Part shown: positions 23,189 through 31,830 of the stretch, in pieces
Layout of the letters: every line of letters starts with the position of its first letter
How positions within the stretch are numbered: position 1 is the stretch's first letter
From: Nonomuraea ceibae
GTDB taxonomy: Bacteria; Actinomycetota; Actinomycetes; Streptosporangiales; Streptosporangiaceae
DNA: 64,000 nt
Assembly (NCBI RefSeq): GCF_019396325.1
Contig: NZ_JAHKRO010000016.1
Coordinates: forward strand, 49,440 to 113,439
Reading direction: 5' to 3'
Made by a program: the position numbers and the translations under genes
Notes under the pieces: model-generated
What the model was told of the DNA's origin: nothing
The model's database searches: none
What the model saw: only the letters and a program-made list of their open reading frames with translations

Positions 23189-23314
23189 ATGCTCGCCATG
23201 ATTGTCCTGATCCTGGTGATGGTCGTCACCATCGCCGTCACCGAGCTCATCATGCTCGGCTCCCCTGACGGCAAAGAGAGTGTCGAGTCCCCCACCGAGA
23301 TCGTCGGCGACTAG
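23189..23314 (+). CDS. Small single-pass membrane protein, 41 aa
   Basis: The ATG at 23189 has a strong ribosome site, AGGAGG, 7 bases upstream. The 41-residue product is almost all one hydrophobic helix (MLAMIVLILVMVVTIAVTEL) followed by a short acidic tail ending in VGD. It ends 10 bases before the next membrane gene, so the two are probably cotranscribed. The function is unknown; it may be a partner or regulator of the neighbouring membrane protein. Confidence 0.75.
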   Translation: MLAMIVLILVMVVTIAVTELIMLGSPDGKESVESPTEIVGD

Positions 23315-23324
23315 TCTCTTCCGC

Positions 23325-23759
23325 ATGACGGACCTGCTTCTGTGGCTGCACATCGGTTTCGCGATCTTCACGATCGGGCCGATCACCGCCGCCACCCACG
23401 CCGCGCCGCGCGCGATCCGTACGAAGAACGTGCCCGTCGTCCGCACCATCCAGCGCATGACCAGGATCTACAGCGTCGGCTCGCTGGGCGTGCTGGTCTT
23501 CGGCATCGTGCTCGGCGTGGTGATGGGCGGCGGGCTGCTCGGCGCCTGGTACATGACGGCGTCGATGACGCTGTTCATCGTCGCCATCGTGCTGCTCGTC
23601 ATCGTCGACCGCGACCTGCGCGGCGCCGTCCAGGCCCTGGAGAGCGAGGCCGCGGACGACGACGCGAAGGTGCAGGTCGGCCGGATCGCCGCCATCAGCG
23701 GCCTGCTGACCGTGATCTGGCTGGTGATCCTCTTCCTGATGGTCGTGCCGGGCAGCTAG
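23325..23759 (+). CDS. DUF2269-like integral membrane protein
   Basis: A 144-residue protein with four predicted membrane segments, at residues about 3-25, 44-65, 73-95 and 120-142. The opening LLLWLHIGFAIFTIGPITAATHAAPRAI resembles the DUF2269 family, where a His in the first helix is conserved; this assignment is tentative. It follows a 41-residue membrane protein by 10 bases. Its stop shares the CTAG palindrome with the stop of the converging cystathionine gamma-synthase gene. Confidence 0.8.
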   Translation: MTDLLLWLHIGFAIFTIGPITAATHAAPRAIRTKNVPVVRTIQRMTRIYSVGSLGVLVFGIVLGVVMGGGLLGAWYMTASMTLFIVAIVLLVIVDRDLRGAVQALESEAADDDAKVQVGRIAAISGLLTVIWLVILFLMVVPGS

Positions 23760-24895
23760 CCGAGCGCCCGCGTCAGGTCGGCGAGCAGGTCGTCGATCGT
23801 CTCGATGCCGACCGACAGGCGCACCAGGTCGCCGGGCACCTCCAGGGGCGAGCCCGCCGCCGAGGCGTGCGTCATCCGGCCCGGGTGCTCGATGAGCGAC
23901 TCCACGCCGCCCAGCGACTCGCCGAGCGTGAACAGCTCGGTCCGGTCGCAGATCGCGACGGCCTCCTCCTCACCGCCCGCCACCCGGAACGACACCATGC
24001 CGCCGAACCGCTTCATCTGCTTGGCGGCGATCTCGTGGCCGGGGTGCTCGGCCAGCCCCGGATAGAGCACCTGCGTCACGCGCGGGTGCGCGAGCAGCAG
24101 GTCCACGACCCGCTCGGCGTTGTCGCAGTGGCGGTCCATCCGCACGCCCAGCGTCTTGAGCCCGCGCAGCGTCAGCCAGGCGTCGAACGGCCCGGCCACC
24201 GCGCCCATCGCGTTCTGGTGGTAGGCGAGCTCGTCGCCGAGCCCCCGGTCGCGGGCGATCAGCGCACCGCCGACGACGTCGGAGTGGCCGCCCACGTACT
24301 TGGTCGTCGAGTGCACGACCACGTCCGCGCCCAGCGAGAGCGGCTGCTGGAGGTACGGCGAGGCGAAGGTGTTGTCGACGACCAGGAGCGAGCCGTTGTC
24401 GTGGGCGAGCTGGGCGAGCGCGGCGATGTCGGCGATGCCGAGCAGCGGGTTGGTCGGCGTCTCGACCCACACGACCCGCGTCTTCTGCGTCATCGCCGCG
24501 GCCACCGCGTCGAGGTCGCCCAGCGGGACCGGGTCGTAGTGCAGGTCCCAGCGCTCGTTCACCTTGGCGAACAGCCGGTAGGTGCCGCCGTAGGCGTCGT
24601 TGGGGATGATCACGTGATCCTGGGGCTTGCACACAGCGCGCAGCAGCGTGTCCTCGGCGGCCAGCCCGGAGGCGAACGCCAGCCCGCGCGCCCCGCCCTC
24701 CACTGCGGCCAGCGCCTCTTCCAGGGCGGTCCTGGTCGGGTTGGCCGACCTGCTGTACTCGTAGCCGGAGCGCAGGCCGCCCACGCCGTCCTGCTTGTAG
24801 GTGGACGTGGCGTATATCGGGGGCACCACGGCGCCGGTCACGGGGTCAGGCTCCTGACCTGCGTGGATCGCCAGGGTTTCGAAACCGTTGGTCAT
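23756..24895 (-). CDS. metB: Cystathionine gamma-synthase / gamma-lyase family enzyme
   Basis: A 379-residue PLP enzyme of the Cys/Met metabolism family. The cofactor lysine is in HSTTKYVGGHSD (about residue 195); SGYEYSRSANPTR and ETPTNPLLGIADI are family signatures. It joins O-acylhomoserine and cysteine to cystathionine, or cleaves cystathionine to cysteine; sequence alone does not separate the two. With a cystathionine beta-synthase gene 5 kb away, a gamma-lyase role in reverse transsulfuration is possible. The ATG at 24895 overlaps the stop of the upstream membrane gene in ATGA, and TACCGT 6 bases upstream could also support a leaderless transcript. Confidence 0.93.
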   Translation of the reverse strand: MTNGFETLAIHAGQEPDPVTGAVVPPIYATSTYKQDGVGGLRSGYEYSRSANPTRTALEEALAAVEGGARGLAFASGLAAEDTLLRAVCKPQDHVIIPNDAYGGTYRLFAKVNERWDLHYDPVPLGDLDAVAAAMTQKTRVVWVETPTNPLLGIADIAALAQLAHDNGSLLVVDNTFASPYLQQPLSLGADVVVHSTTKYVGGHSDVVGGALIARDRGLGDELAYHQNAMGAVAGPFDAWLTLRGLKTLGVRMDRHCDNAERVVDLLLAHPRVTQVLYPGLAEHPGHEIAAKQMKRFGGMVSFRVAGGEEEAVAICDRTELFTLGESLGGVESLIEHPGRMTHASAAGSPLEVPGDLVRLSVGIETIDDLLADLTRALG

Positions 24896-25086
24896 ACGGC
24901 CACGGTAACGGACGCGGCGCGCCGTTCCTCCTCCCGCTCCTGGGGTGGGGCGACGTGGATGTGCCTGCCGCTCTGCCCCTGGGCTTCCTCGCCGTTGATG
25001 CGCGACAGCAGGACCGGGTCCGACAGCGCCAGCAGCACCCCGATGACCAGCCCCACACCCAGCAGTACGAATCCGATGAAGACCAT
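24892..25086 (-). CDS. Small membrane protein coupled to metB, 64 aa
   Basis: An ATG at 25086 opens a 64-residue protein with one hydrophobic segment (VFIGFVLLGVGLVIGVLLAL, residues 2-21) and a polar tail rich in Glu, Arg and Gln (PPQEREEERRAAS). Its stop overlaps the metB start in ATGA, a strong sign that it is translated and coupled to metB. I do not recognise a family. It is divergent from the histidine kinase gene, with 119 bp between. Confidence 0.78.
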   Translation of the reverse strand: MVFIGFVLLGVGLVIGVLLALSDPVLLSRINGEEAQGQSGRHIHVAPPQEREEERRAASVTVAV

Positions 25087-25192
25087 GCCTCCATGCTGCG
25101 CCGCGCGCCCCCGCCGCCACCTCGGCTGAAGGGCCGGTCCCTCGGCCCCGGGGTCGGCCGATCGGTCGATACGAGCTGTCCGACTTGCGGCT

Positions 25193-25198
25193 TAGGCT
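25193..25198 (+). promoter_or_regulatory. Leaderless -10 element for the histidine kinase gene
   Basis: TAGGCT stands 7 bases before the GTG at 25206 and no ribosome site is visible. Confidence 0.45.
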
Positions 25199-25205
25199 CA
25201 AGGCC

Positions 25206-26342
25206 GTGGGGGAATCCAAACGCGCCGTCTACTGGATCCGCCGGCTGAGCGAGATCGCGATGCTCGGCTGGCTGGGCATGATGCTCATGCTCGACCTGGT
25301 CATCGCCGTCGGCGCGGGCGGGCTGCAGTTCCTCGCCGTGCTGTGCGGCGTCGCCGGCATCACCGCCGTGGTGCTGCGCCGCCGCTACCGCATCGAGTCC
25401 TACGCCGCCCTGCTCGGCCTGTCGTTCCTGTCCTCGCTGATCCTCTCGCTCGACGGCGTCCAGGGCGTGCCCGGCACCGCCGAGACCGGCGCGATGCTCA
25501 TCCTGATCATCGGCGTGCTCCGCCATGTCGAACCCGTGCGCAACGCCGCCATCCTCGCCTGCGCCGGACTGGTCGTCCTGATGGCCGAGACGATCTGGCG
25601 CTCCGGGGGCAACGAGGCGTTCGTCTTCTCCTTCATGCTGTTCGTCGGCTGGTCGACGGTCGCGGGGGCCGGCGGCTACCTGCGCTTCCAGCAGGAACGC
25701 CGCAACGAGGCCGTCCACTCCGTACGCCGCGCCGAACGGCTGGAGCTCGCCCGGGAGCTGCACGACCTGGTCGCCCACCACATCACCGGCATCGTCGTGC
25801 AGGCCCAGGCCGCCCGCACCGTCGCGCAGACCAGCCCGGACGCCGTCGTGCCCGCCCTCGACGCCATCGCATCCGCCGGCAGCGAGGCGCTCACCTCGAT
25901 GCGCCGCATGGTCACGGTCCTGCGCGCTGAGGAGGCCTCGCGCACCCCCGGCACCTCGCTGGGCGACCTGCGGCTGCTCACCGAGCGGTTCTCGGCGGAG
26001 GGGCCGAAGGTCGCCTTCGAGATCGGGCCCGGGCTCGGCGACGGCACGCTGGCGCCCGAGGTGATCACGACGCTGCACCGGGTGCTGCTGGAGGCGCTCA
26101 CCAACGTCCGCAAGCACGCGCCGCACACGCGGTGGATCGAGGCGTCGCTCAAGCGGTACGAGGCCGCCGTGGTGCTGCGGGTGCGCAACTACGGCTCCGC
26201 CGCCGACCCCCGCGTGGCCCGGCTGGGCGGCGGCTTCGGGCTGGTCGGCATGGCCGAGCGCGTCGAGGCTCTCGGCGGCCGCCTCCGCGCCGGCCCCACC
26301 CCCCAGGGCGCCTGGGAAGTCCTGGCCGAGTTCCCCACCTGA
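25206..26342 (+). CDS. Orphan NarL-type sensor histidine kinase
   Basis: A 378-residue membrane kinase. Five or so membrane segments lie between residues 15 and 155, with no large extracellular domain. The HisKA_3 dimerisation domain has the phosphoacceptor His in ELARELHDLVAHH (about residue 190). The ATPase domain has the N-box LLEALTNVRKHAPH and the G2 region GGGFGLVGMAERVEALGG. The G1 box usually reads NDG; here it is RNYGSAADP, with Tyr for the Asp that contacts adenine. No response regulator gene is adjacent. GTG at 25206 is chosen for the leaderless-type -10. Confidence 0.9.
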   Translation: MGESKRAVYWIRRLSEIAMLGWLGMMLMLDLVIAVGAGGLQFLAVLCGVAGITAVVLRRRYRIESYAALLGLSFLSSLILSLDGVQGVPGTAETGAMLILIIGVLRHVEPVRNAAILACAGLVVLMAETIWRSGGNEAFVFSFMLFVGWSTVAGAGGYLRFQQERRNEAVHSVRRAERLELARELHDLVAHHITGIVVQAQAARTVAQTSPDAVVPALDAIASAGSEALTSMRRMVTVLRAEEASRTPGTSLGDLRLLTERFSAEGPKVAFEIGPGLGDGTLAPEVITTLHRVLLEALTNVRKHAPHTRWIEASLKRYEAAVVLRVRNYGSAADPRVARLGGGFGLVGMAERVEALGGRLRAGPTPQGAWEVLAEFPT

Positions 26343-26353
26343 GCCCCCGGGCC

Positions 26354-29300
26354 TCACGCCCTGCCTGGCTCAGCACGCGGGGCGCGGGTGGCTCCGGCGG
26401 CGTGTGCGTGGCGGAAGCGGTCATCGCCCAGGGCGGCCCGGGCCGTGGCGGTGATGCGGTCGACGTCGAAGCGCTCCCCCGCGGCCAGCGGCGTGCCGAC
26501 CGACCGCCTGAGGGCCGCGGCCTCGCCGAGCAGCTCGGCGGCCCGTACGGCGTCGCCCGCCAGGGCCTCGGCCCCGGCCAGCCCTTCGAGCGCCAGCGCG
26601 ACCGCCCGCGGGTCGCCCGACGCCCGCGCCGCCGCGTGGCCCGCCCGCTGCCGGGCCGCCGCCGTCTCCGCGTCGCCGCGCTGCTCGGCGGCGAACCCCA
26701 GCTCCGCCAGCACGAACGCGATCCCCGGCGTCCCGCGCACCTCCTCCAGCCAGCCGAGCCAGGGCAGCAGCAGCGCCTCGGCCTCCGCGTGGCGTCCGCG
26801 CCGCCGGGCGCTCATGGCCAGCCCGAGCACGGCGTGCTCCTCGGCCGACTTGTACGACTGCTCCACGGCCAGCCTGCGGGCCCGCTCGTGGTAGTCGTCG
26901 GCCCGCGCGTAGTCGCCCTCCAGCAGCGCCACCCGGCCCACCGCCGACAGCCGGAACGCCACCTCGAACCCGAGCTCCTCGGCCAGCTCCAGCGCCTCCT
27001 CCCGCAGCCGGGCGGCCTCGGCGTAGTCGCCGCGCATCTCGGCCAGCCGGTCGAGCGCGTCCATGGCCTCGATGCGCCCCCACCCGTCGCCCAGCTCGCG
27101 GAAGATCGCCAGGCTGCGCTCGCCGTCGCGCCGCATCGCGTCCAGGTCGGAGCGCACGGCCGCGAGCTTGGCCCGTAGCTGGAGCGCCGCCGCGACGCCC
27201 CAGCGGTCGCCGAGCTCCTCGAACGCGCGCAGCGCCCGCTCCACGGCCTCCTCGTGCGCCCGCTGGTCGCCGTACGCCCAGCGCACCTGTGCCGGGAGCC
27301 AGTCGGCCAGCGCCCGCCCCGCCCGGTCGAGCCCGTCGCGGCGGATGGCGGGCGCCGACTCCCCGATGGCCAGCGTCATCCCGGCCAGCCACACGGACGC
27401 CACGGCCGCCTCCCGTTCCTGCTCCGGCCCGGCGCCGGGCGGCGTGGCGGCCAGCGCGGCGGCGATGGACCTGCGTGCCTCGCCGAGCCTGCCGCGCAGG
27501 AACCAGTACCAGGCCAGCGCGTTGACCAGCCGCAACGGCCGCGGCCCGGCGAGCGCGAGCCGGAAGTTGGCCGCCTCCCGGTCGAGCCGGTCCAGCCATT
27601 CGCGCTGGCGGCTCCCGCGCAGCTCGGCCCGTTCGGCGAGAGCCGTGTAGTAGCGCGCGTGCCGCTCGCGGATCGTCTCCTGCTCCCCGGCCTCCCGCAG
27701 CCGCTCGGCGCAGTAGGCGGCCACGGACTCCAGCAGCCCGTAGCGCGGCCCCGGCGTGACGAGCGACCGGTCGACCAGCCGGGCGAGCGCGTCGAGCACG
27801 TCCACGCCCGGCTCCGCGCACACCTCCTCGGCCGCCTCCAGCGTGCACCCGTCGGCGTGCGCGGCCAGCCGGCGCAGCACGATCCGCTCGTGCTCGGGCA
27901 GCAGCTCCCAGCTCCAGTCGAGGGTCGCCCGCAGGGTCCGCTGCCGGGCGGGCGCGTCGCGCATGCCGGCGGTCAGCACCCGGAACCGGTCGTCCAGCCG
28001 GTGGGCCACCTCCTCCACGCCGAGCGCCCGCACCCGCGTGGCGGCCAGCTCCAGGGCGAGCGGGATGCCGTCGAGCCGCCGGCAGATCGTGGCGACGGCG
28101 GGCCCGGCCTCGATCCCGGCCCGCGCCGTGAACAGCCGCACCGCCGCCGCCTCGGTGAGCGGCTGTACGACGCGGACGACCTCGCCGGTGACGCCGAGCG
28201 GCTCCTGGGCCGTGGCCAGCACGCGCAGCCCAGGCGCGGCCCGCAGCAGCGCGGACACCACCTCGGCGGCCTGCTCGACCAGGTGCTCGCAGTTGTCCGC
28301 CACCAGCAGGGCGTCCTTGCCCGCCAGCGCCCCGGCCAGCCGTTCCACCAGCCCGGCCGCGCCGTCGTCGCGCACGCCCAGCGTGGCGGCCAGCGCCTCG
28401 CCCACGTCGGCGGCCCCGGCCAGCTCCACCAGCCATGCCTCCCCGGCCGTCGGCGGCCGTACGCCCCGGGCGGTCTCCAGGGCGAGGCGCGTCTTCCCCA
28501 CCCCGCCGGGCCCGGTCAGCGTCACCAGCCGGTGGGCGGCCAGCAGCCCGGCGACCTCGGCCACCTCCGCGTCCCGCCCGATCAGGTCCCCCACCGGAGC
28601 GGGCAGGTTCCCCCGCCCGGGCGGTCCGGCGGCGGGGCCCGGTTCGCGCGCGGCCGGCCCGCGTCCCGTGGGCGGGGCCGTGCGGGCCGTGCCGTCGGCT
28701 TCGGAGGGGAGGGCGGGGTCCTGGCGGAGGACGGCCTGGTAGAGGGCCGAGAGAGCGGGTGAGGGGTCCACGCCGAGCTCGTCGGCCAGGCGTTCGCGCA
28801 GCGCGGTGAACGCGGCCAGCGCCTCGCCCTGCCGCCCGCCCCGGTAGAGGCTGCGCATGTGGGCGGCGACGAGCCGTTCGCGCAACGGGTGCGCGGCGAC
28901 GAGCCCGCCCAGGTCGACGCGTGCCCCGAGCGCGAGCCGTACCTCCGCCTGCTCCTCCAGCGCCGTGAGGCGCAGCTCCTCCAGGCGGGCGATCTCCGCC
29001 TGGGCGAACCCGTCGTCGGCGAAGTCGGCGTACGCGGCCCCCCGCCACAGGCTCAGCGCCTCGTCGAGCTGCGCGGCGCGCTCCTCGGCCCCGGCGGCCT
29101 GCCGCAGGCACAGCTCGCGGAAGCGGTCGGCGTCGACGTCGGCGGCGGCGAGCCGGTAGCCGGCGGGCCCGTGCACGACGAGCCGGGGGTCGCCGAGCGC
29201 GCGGCGGAGCTGGGAGACCCGGGCCTGGAGGGTGCCGGCGGGGTTGCGCGGCGGCCGTTCGCCCCACAGGTCGTCGACGAGCCGGTCCACCGGCACGGGC

Positions 29301-29419
29301 GCGCCGCCGTGGACGAGCAGGTCGGCGAGCAGCGCCCGGACCTTGGCCTCGGGCACGCGCACCGTACCGCCGTCGTCGTCCCACACGGCCAGCGGGCCGA
29401 GCACCCCGAATCGCACCAC
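26354..29419 (-). CDS. BTAD/AfsR-type transcriptional regulator with NB-ARC and TPR domains
   Basis: A 1021-residue regulator of the AfsR/SARP-like class. The order is an OmpR-like winged helix (residues about 1-90, FGVLGPLAVW and LQARVSQLRRALGD), the BTAD domain (about 95-240), a Pro/Ala linker, a STAND/NB-ARC ATPase with Walker A TLTGPGGVGKTRLALE (about 305) and Walker B DALLVADNCEH, then TPR-like helical repeats to the end. Such proteins often control secondary metabolism, but no biosynthetic cluster lies here. GTG at 29419 or 29416 both fit; the latter gives the typical VRFGVLGPL start. It is divergent from the imine-reductase-like gene. Confidence 0.93.
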   Translation of the reverse strand: MVRFGVLGPLAVWDDDGGTVRVPEAKVRALLADLLVHGGAPVPVDRLVDDLWGERPPRNPAGTLQARVSQLRRALGDPRLVVHGPAGYRLAAADVDADRFRELCLRQAAGAEERAAQLDEALSLWRGAAYADFADDGFAQAEIARLEELRLTALEEQAEVRLALGARVDLGGLVAAHPLRERLVAAHMRSLYRGGRQGEALAAFTALRERLADELGVDPSPALSALYQAVLRQDPALPSEADGTARTAPPTGRGPAAREPGPAAGPPGRGNLPAPVGDLIGRDAEVAEVAGLLAAHRLVTLTGPGGVGKTRLALETARGVRPPTAGEAWLVELAGAADVGEALAATLGVRDDGAAGLVERLAGALAGKDALLVADNCEHLVEQAAEVVSALLRAAPGLRVLATAQEPLGVTGEVVRVVQPLTEAAAVRLFTARAGIEAGPAVATICRRLDGIPLALELAATRVRALGVEEVAHRLDDRFRVLTAGMRDAPARQRTLRATLDWSWELLPEHERIVLRRLAAHADGCTLEAAEEVCAEPGVDVLDALARLVDRSLVTPGPRYGLLESVAAYCAERLREAGEQETIRERHARYYTALAERAELRGSRQREWLDRLDREAANFRLALAGPRPLRLVNALAWYWFLRGRLGEARRSIAAALAATPPGAGPEQEREAAVASVWLAGMTLAIGESAPAIRRDGLDRAGRALADWLPAQVRWAYGDQRAHEEAVERALRAFEELGDRWGVAAALQLRAKLAAVRSDLDAMRRDGERSLAIFRELGDGWGRIEAMDALDRLAEMRGDYAEAARLREEALELAEELGFEVAFRLSAVGRVALLEGDYARADDYHERARRLAVEQSYKSAEEHAVLGLAMSARRRGRHAEAEALLLPWLGWLEEVRGTPGIAFVLAELGFAAEQRGDAETAAARQRAGHAAARASGDPRAVALALEGLAGAEALAGDAVRAAELLGEAAALRRSVGTPLAAGERFDVDRITATARAALGDDRFRHAHAAGATRAPRAEPGRA

Positions 29420-29442
29420 GTCAGTGCCAACCCGTAGCGGAC

Positions 29443-29456
29443 CGGAAGGAATTCCG
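29443..29456. promoter_or_regulatory. Palindrome between the BTAD regulator and reductase genes
   Basis: CGGAA-GGAA-TTCCG lies in the 62-bp divergent intergenic gap, 24 bp from the regulator start and 26 bp from the reductase ATG. CAGGGT, 6 bases before that ATG, resembles a leaderless -10. Binding by the adjacent BTAD regulator is a guess. Confidence 0.4.
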
Positions 29457-29481
29457 AAGCGCCTGCGGTCAGGGTGAACCC

Positions 29482-30339
29482 ATGAGTGAAGTGACGATGA
29501 TCGGCCTCGGGCCGATGGGCGCGACGATGGCCGAGACGTTCCTGGCCGCGGGCCATGACGTGACGGTGTGGAACCGTACGGCGAGCAAGGCGGACCCGCT
29601 GGTGGCCCGGGGGGCCAAGTGGGCGGACTCGCCGGTGACGGGCGAGCTGCTGGTGGTGAGCCAGATCAGCTATCAGGCGATGTACGACAGCTTCGGCGAC
29701 GCCAGGCTGGACGGGAAGGTGGTGGTCAATCTCTCCTCGGACACGCCGCAGGCGTTGCGGGAGGCGGCCGAGTGGGTGGCCGGGCGGGGCGGCACGCTGG
29801 TGACGGGCGGGATCATGGTGCCGCCGCCCGGCATCGGCAAGCCCGGCGCGTACGCCTTCTACAGCGGCCCCAAGCCGATCCTCGACCGGCACGCGAGCAC
29901 GCTGGAGGCGCTGTCTGAGGTCACGTACGTGGGCCACGACCAGGGCCTGGCGATGATGTACTACCAGGCGCAGCTGCTGGTCTTCTGGTCGTCGCTGACG
30001 AGCTACATGCACGCGATGGCGCTGCTGCGCACGGCCGGGGTGGCGCCGTCGGAGTTCGTGCCGTTCGCCCGGGAGACGTTCACCGGCCTGGGCTCCGACG
30101 GGCCGATGGGCTTCGCGAAGATCCTGGCCGAGGAGTTCGAGGCCGGCGTCTACCCGGGCGAGCTGAACAGCCTGCACATGCAGGCCGAGGGGCTCGGCCA
30201 CGCCGTGGCGGCGCTGGAGGATGCAGGGCTGGAGACCACGGTGCCGCAGGCCCTGCGCCGGCTGTTCCAGCGCGCCGACGCCGAGGGGCGCGGCCATGAG
30301 GGCCTGGGCACCGTGATCAAGTCGATCATGAAGCCCTAA
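29482..30339 (+). CDS. NAD(P)-dependent oxidoreductase, imine reductase type
   Basis: A 285-residue member of the 3-hydroxyisobutyrate-dehydrogenase superfamily. The Rossmann motif is MIGLGPMGATMA at residues 6-17, and VWNRTASKAD fits an NADPH-binding loop. The C-terminal helical domain contains the long inter-domain helix and MYYQAQLLVFWSSL, as in the imine reductases described from Streptomyces. The lysine expected in hydroxyacid dehydrogenases is not in its usual GxxGxGxxxK context, supporting imine reductase. The natural substrate is unknown. The stop overlaps the stop of the converging cystathionine beta-synthase gene in CTAA. Confidence 0.85.
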   Translation: MSEVTMIGLGPMGATMAETFLAAGHDVTVWNRTASKADPLVARGAKWADSPVTGELLVVSQISYQAMYDSFGDARLDGKVVVNLSSDTPQALREAAEWVAGRGGTLVTGGIMVPPPGIGKPGAYAFYSGPKPILDRHASTLEALSEVTYVGHDQGLAMMYYQAQLLVFWSSLTSYMHAMALLRTAGVAPSEFVPFARETFTGLGSDGPMGFAKILAEEFEAGVYPGELNSLHMQAEGLGHAVAALEDAGLETTVPQALRRLFQRADAEGRGHEGLGTVIKSIMKP

Positions 30340-31706
30340 CGGCCGGCCAGGAACGCGAGCAGGTCCTGCCGGGTGAGCAGCCCGGCGGGCTTGCCGTCCT
30401 CCAGCACCACGGCGGCGTCGGCCTTCTCCAGCACCTCGACCGCGCGGGACACGGGTTCGCCGCTGCCGATCATGGGCAGTGGCGACGACATGTGCTGCGA
30501 GATCAGGTCGTCGGAGGAGAGCTTGCCGTGGTAGAGGGCCTCCAGCAGGTCGCGCTCGACGATGGAGCCGACCACCTCGGCCGCCATGACGGGCGGCTCC
30601 TCCTTCATGACCGGGAGCTGCGACACCGAGTATTCGCGCATGATCGAGATGGCGGTGCCGACGGACTCGTGCGGGTGGGCGTGCACGAACTCCGGCAGCC
30701 CCGGCCCCTTGCGGGCGAGCACGTCGCCGACCCGGCCCTCCTCCGAGGCGGTGGTCAGGAAGCCGTAGTCGGCCATCCAGTCGTCGTTGAAGATCTTCGA
30801 CAGGTAGCCGCGCCCGCCGTCGGGCAACAGCACCACGACGGTGTCGTCGGGCCCGGCCTTGGCCGCCACCTGGAGCGCCGCGACCACGGCCATCCCGCAC
30901 GAGCCGCCGACGAGCAGCCCCTCCTCGCGGGCGAGCCTGCGGGTCATGTTGAAGGAGTCGCGGTCGGACACCGCGATGATCTCGTCGCAGATATCCGTGT
31001 CGTAGGTGGCCGGCCAGATGTCCTCGCCGACCCCCTCGACCAGGTACGGCCTGCCGGAGCCGCCCGAGTAGACGGAGCCCTCGGGGTCGGCGCCGATGAT
31101 CCGGACGCGGCCGTCGGACACCTCCTTGAGGTAACGGCCGGTGCCGCTGATCGTGCCGCCGGTGCCGATGCCCGCGACGAAGTGCGTGATGCCGCCGTCG
31201 GTCTGCTCCCACAGCTCGGGGCCGGTGGAGTGGTAGTGGGACTCGGGGTTGTTGACGTTGGAGTACTGGTCGGGCTTCCAGGCGTTGGGGATCTCGCGGG
31301 CCAGCCGGTCGGAGACCGAGTAGTAGGACTCCGGGTGGTCGGGCGAGACCGCGGTCGGGCACACGACGACCTCCGCGCCGTAGGCCCGCAAGACGGAGAT
31401 CTTGTCACCGGCGACCTTGTCCGGCACCACGAACAGGCACCGGTAGCCCTTCTGCTGGGCCACGATGGCCAGGCCGACGCCGGTGTTGCCCGAGGTCGGC
31501 TCGACGATCACGCCGCCGGGGCGCAGCTCGCCGGACGCCTCGGCGGCCTCGATCATGCGGACCGCGATCCGGTCCTTGACCGATCCGCCGGGGTTGAAAT
31601 ATTCGACCTTGGCGAGCACCTGGGCCGGCAACCCCGCCGAGACCTTGTGCAGCCGGACGAGCGGAGTGTTGCCCATCAGCTCGACCAGGGAATCATAAAC
31701 GCGCAC
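30336..31706 (-). CDS. cbs: Cystathionine beta-synthase
   Basis: A PLP enzyme condensing serine and homocysteine to cystathionine. The 456 residues hold a fold-type II catalytic domain (1-310), with the cofactor lysine in NPGGSVKDRI, the phosphate loop GTGGTISGTG and TSGNTG. A C-terminal tandem CBS pair (Bateman module, about 335-456) contains IVERDLLEAL and GLLTRQDLLAFL. No haem-binding N-terminal extension is present. GTG at 31706 gives the family start VRVYDSLVEL, with GAAGGTG 9 bases upstream; GTG at 31718 is less well placed. Together with the metB homologue it supports reverse transsulfuration feeding cysteine, and so mycothiol. Confidence 0.94.
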   Translation of the reverse strand: MRVYDSLVELMGNTPLVRLHKVSAGLPAQVLAKVEYFNPGGSVKDRIAVRMIEAAEASGELRPGGVIVEPTSGNTGVGLAIVAQQKGYRCLFVVPDKVAGDKISVLRAYGAEVVVCPTAVSPDHPESYYSVSDRLAREIPNAWKPDQYSNVNNPESHYHSTGPELWEQTDGGITHFVAGIGTGGTISGTGRYLKEVSDGRVRIIGADPEGSVYSGGSGRPYLVEGVGEDIWPATYDTDICDEIIAVSDRDSFNMTRRLAREEGLLVGGSCGMAVVAALQVAAKAGPDDTVVVLLPDGGRGYLSKIFNDDWMADYGFLTTASEEGRVGDVLARKGPGLPEFVHAHPHESVGTAISIMREYSVSQLPVMKEEPPVMAAEVVGSIVERDLLEALYHGKLSSDDLISQHMSSPLPMIGSGEPVSRAVEVLEKADAAVVLEDGKPAGLLTRQDLLAFLAGR

Positions 31707-31830
31707 CGAGGTGTTCACCTTCTTTACCGAAGCTTGGTCAGCTGGTCCGGGGCCGAGATCCCGTACGGTTGGCAGGCCCTCGGCTAGTTTCATGCAAACG
31801 CTACCGCCGAGTTCGGTTGGGAGGACACAC

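Noticed and set aside
26421..29384. A 987-codon frame on the minus strand inside the BTAD regulator
   Set aside because: Arg/Ala-rich shadow in another frame of a gene with clear BTAD, NB-ARC and TPR domains.
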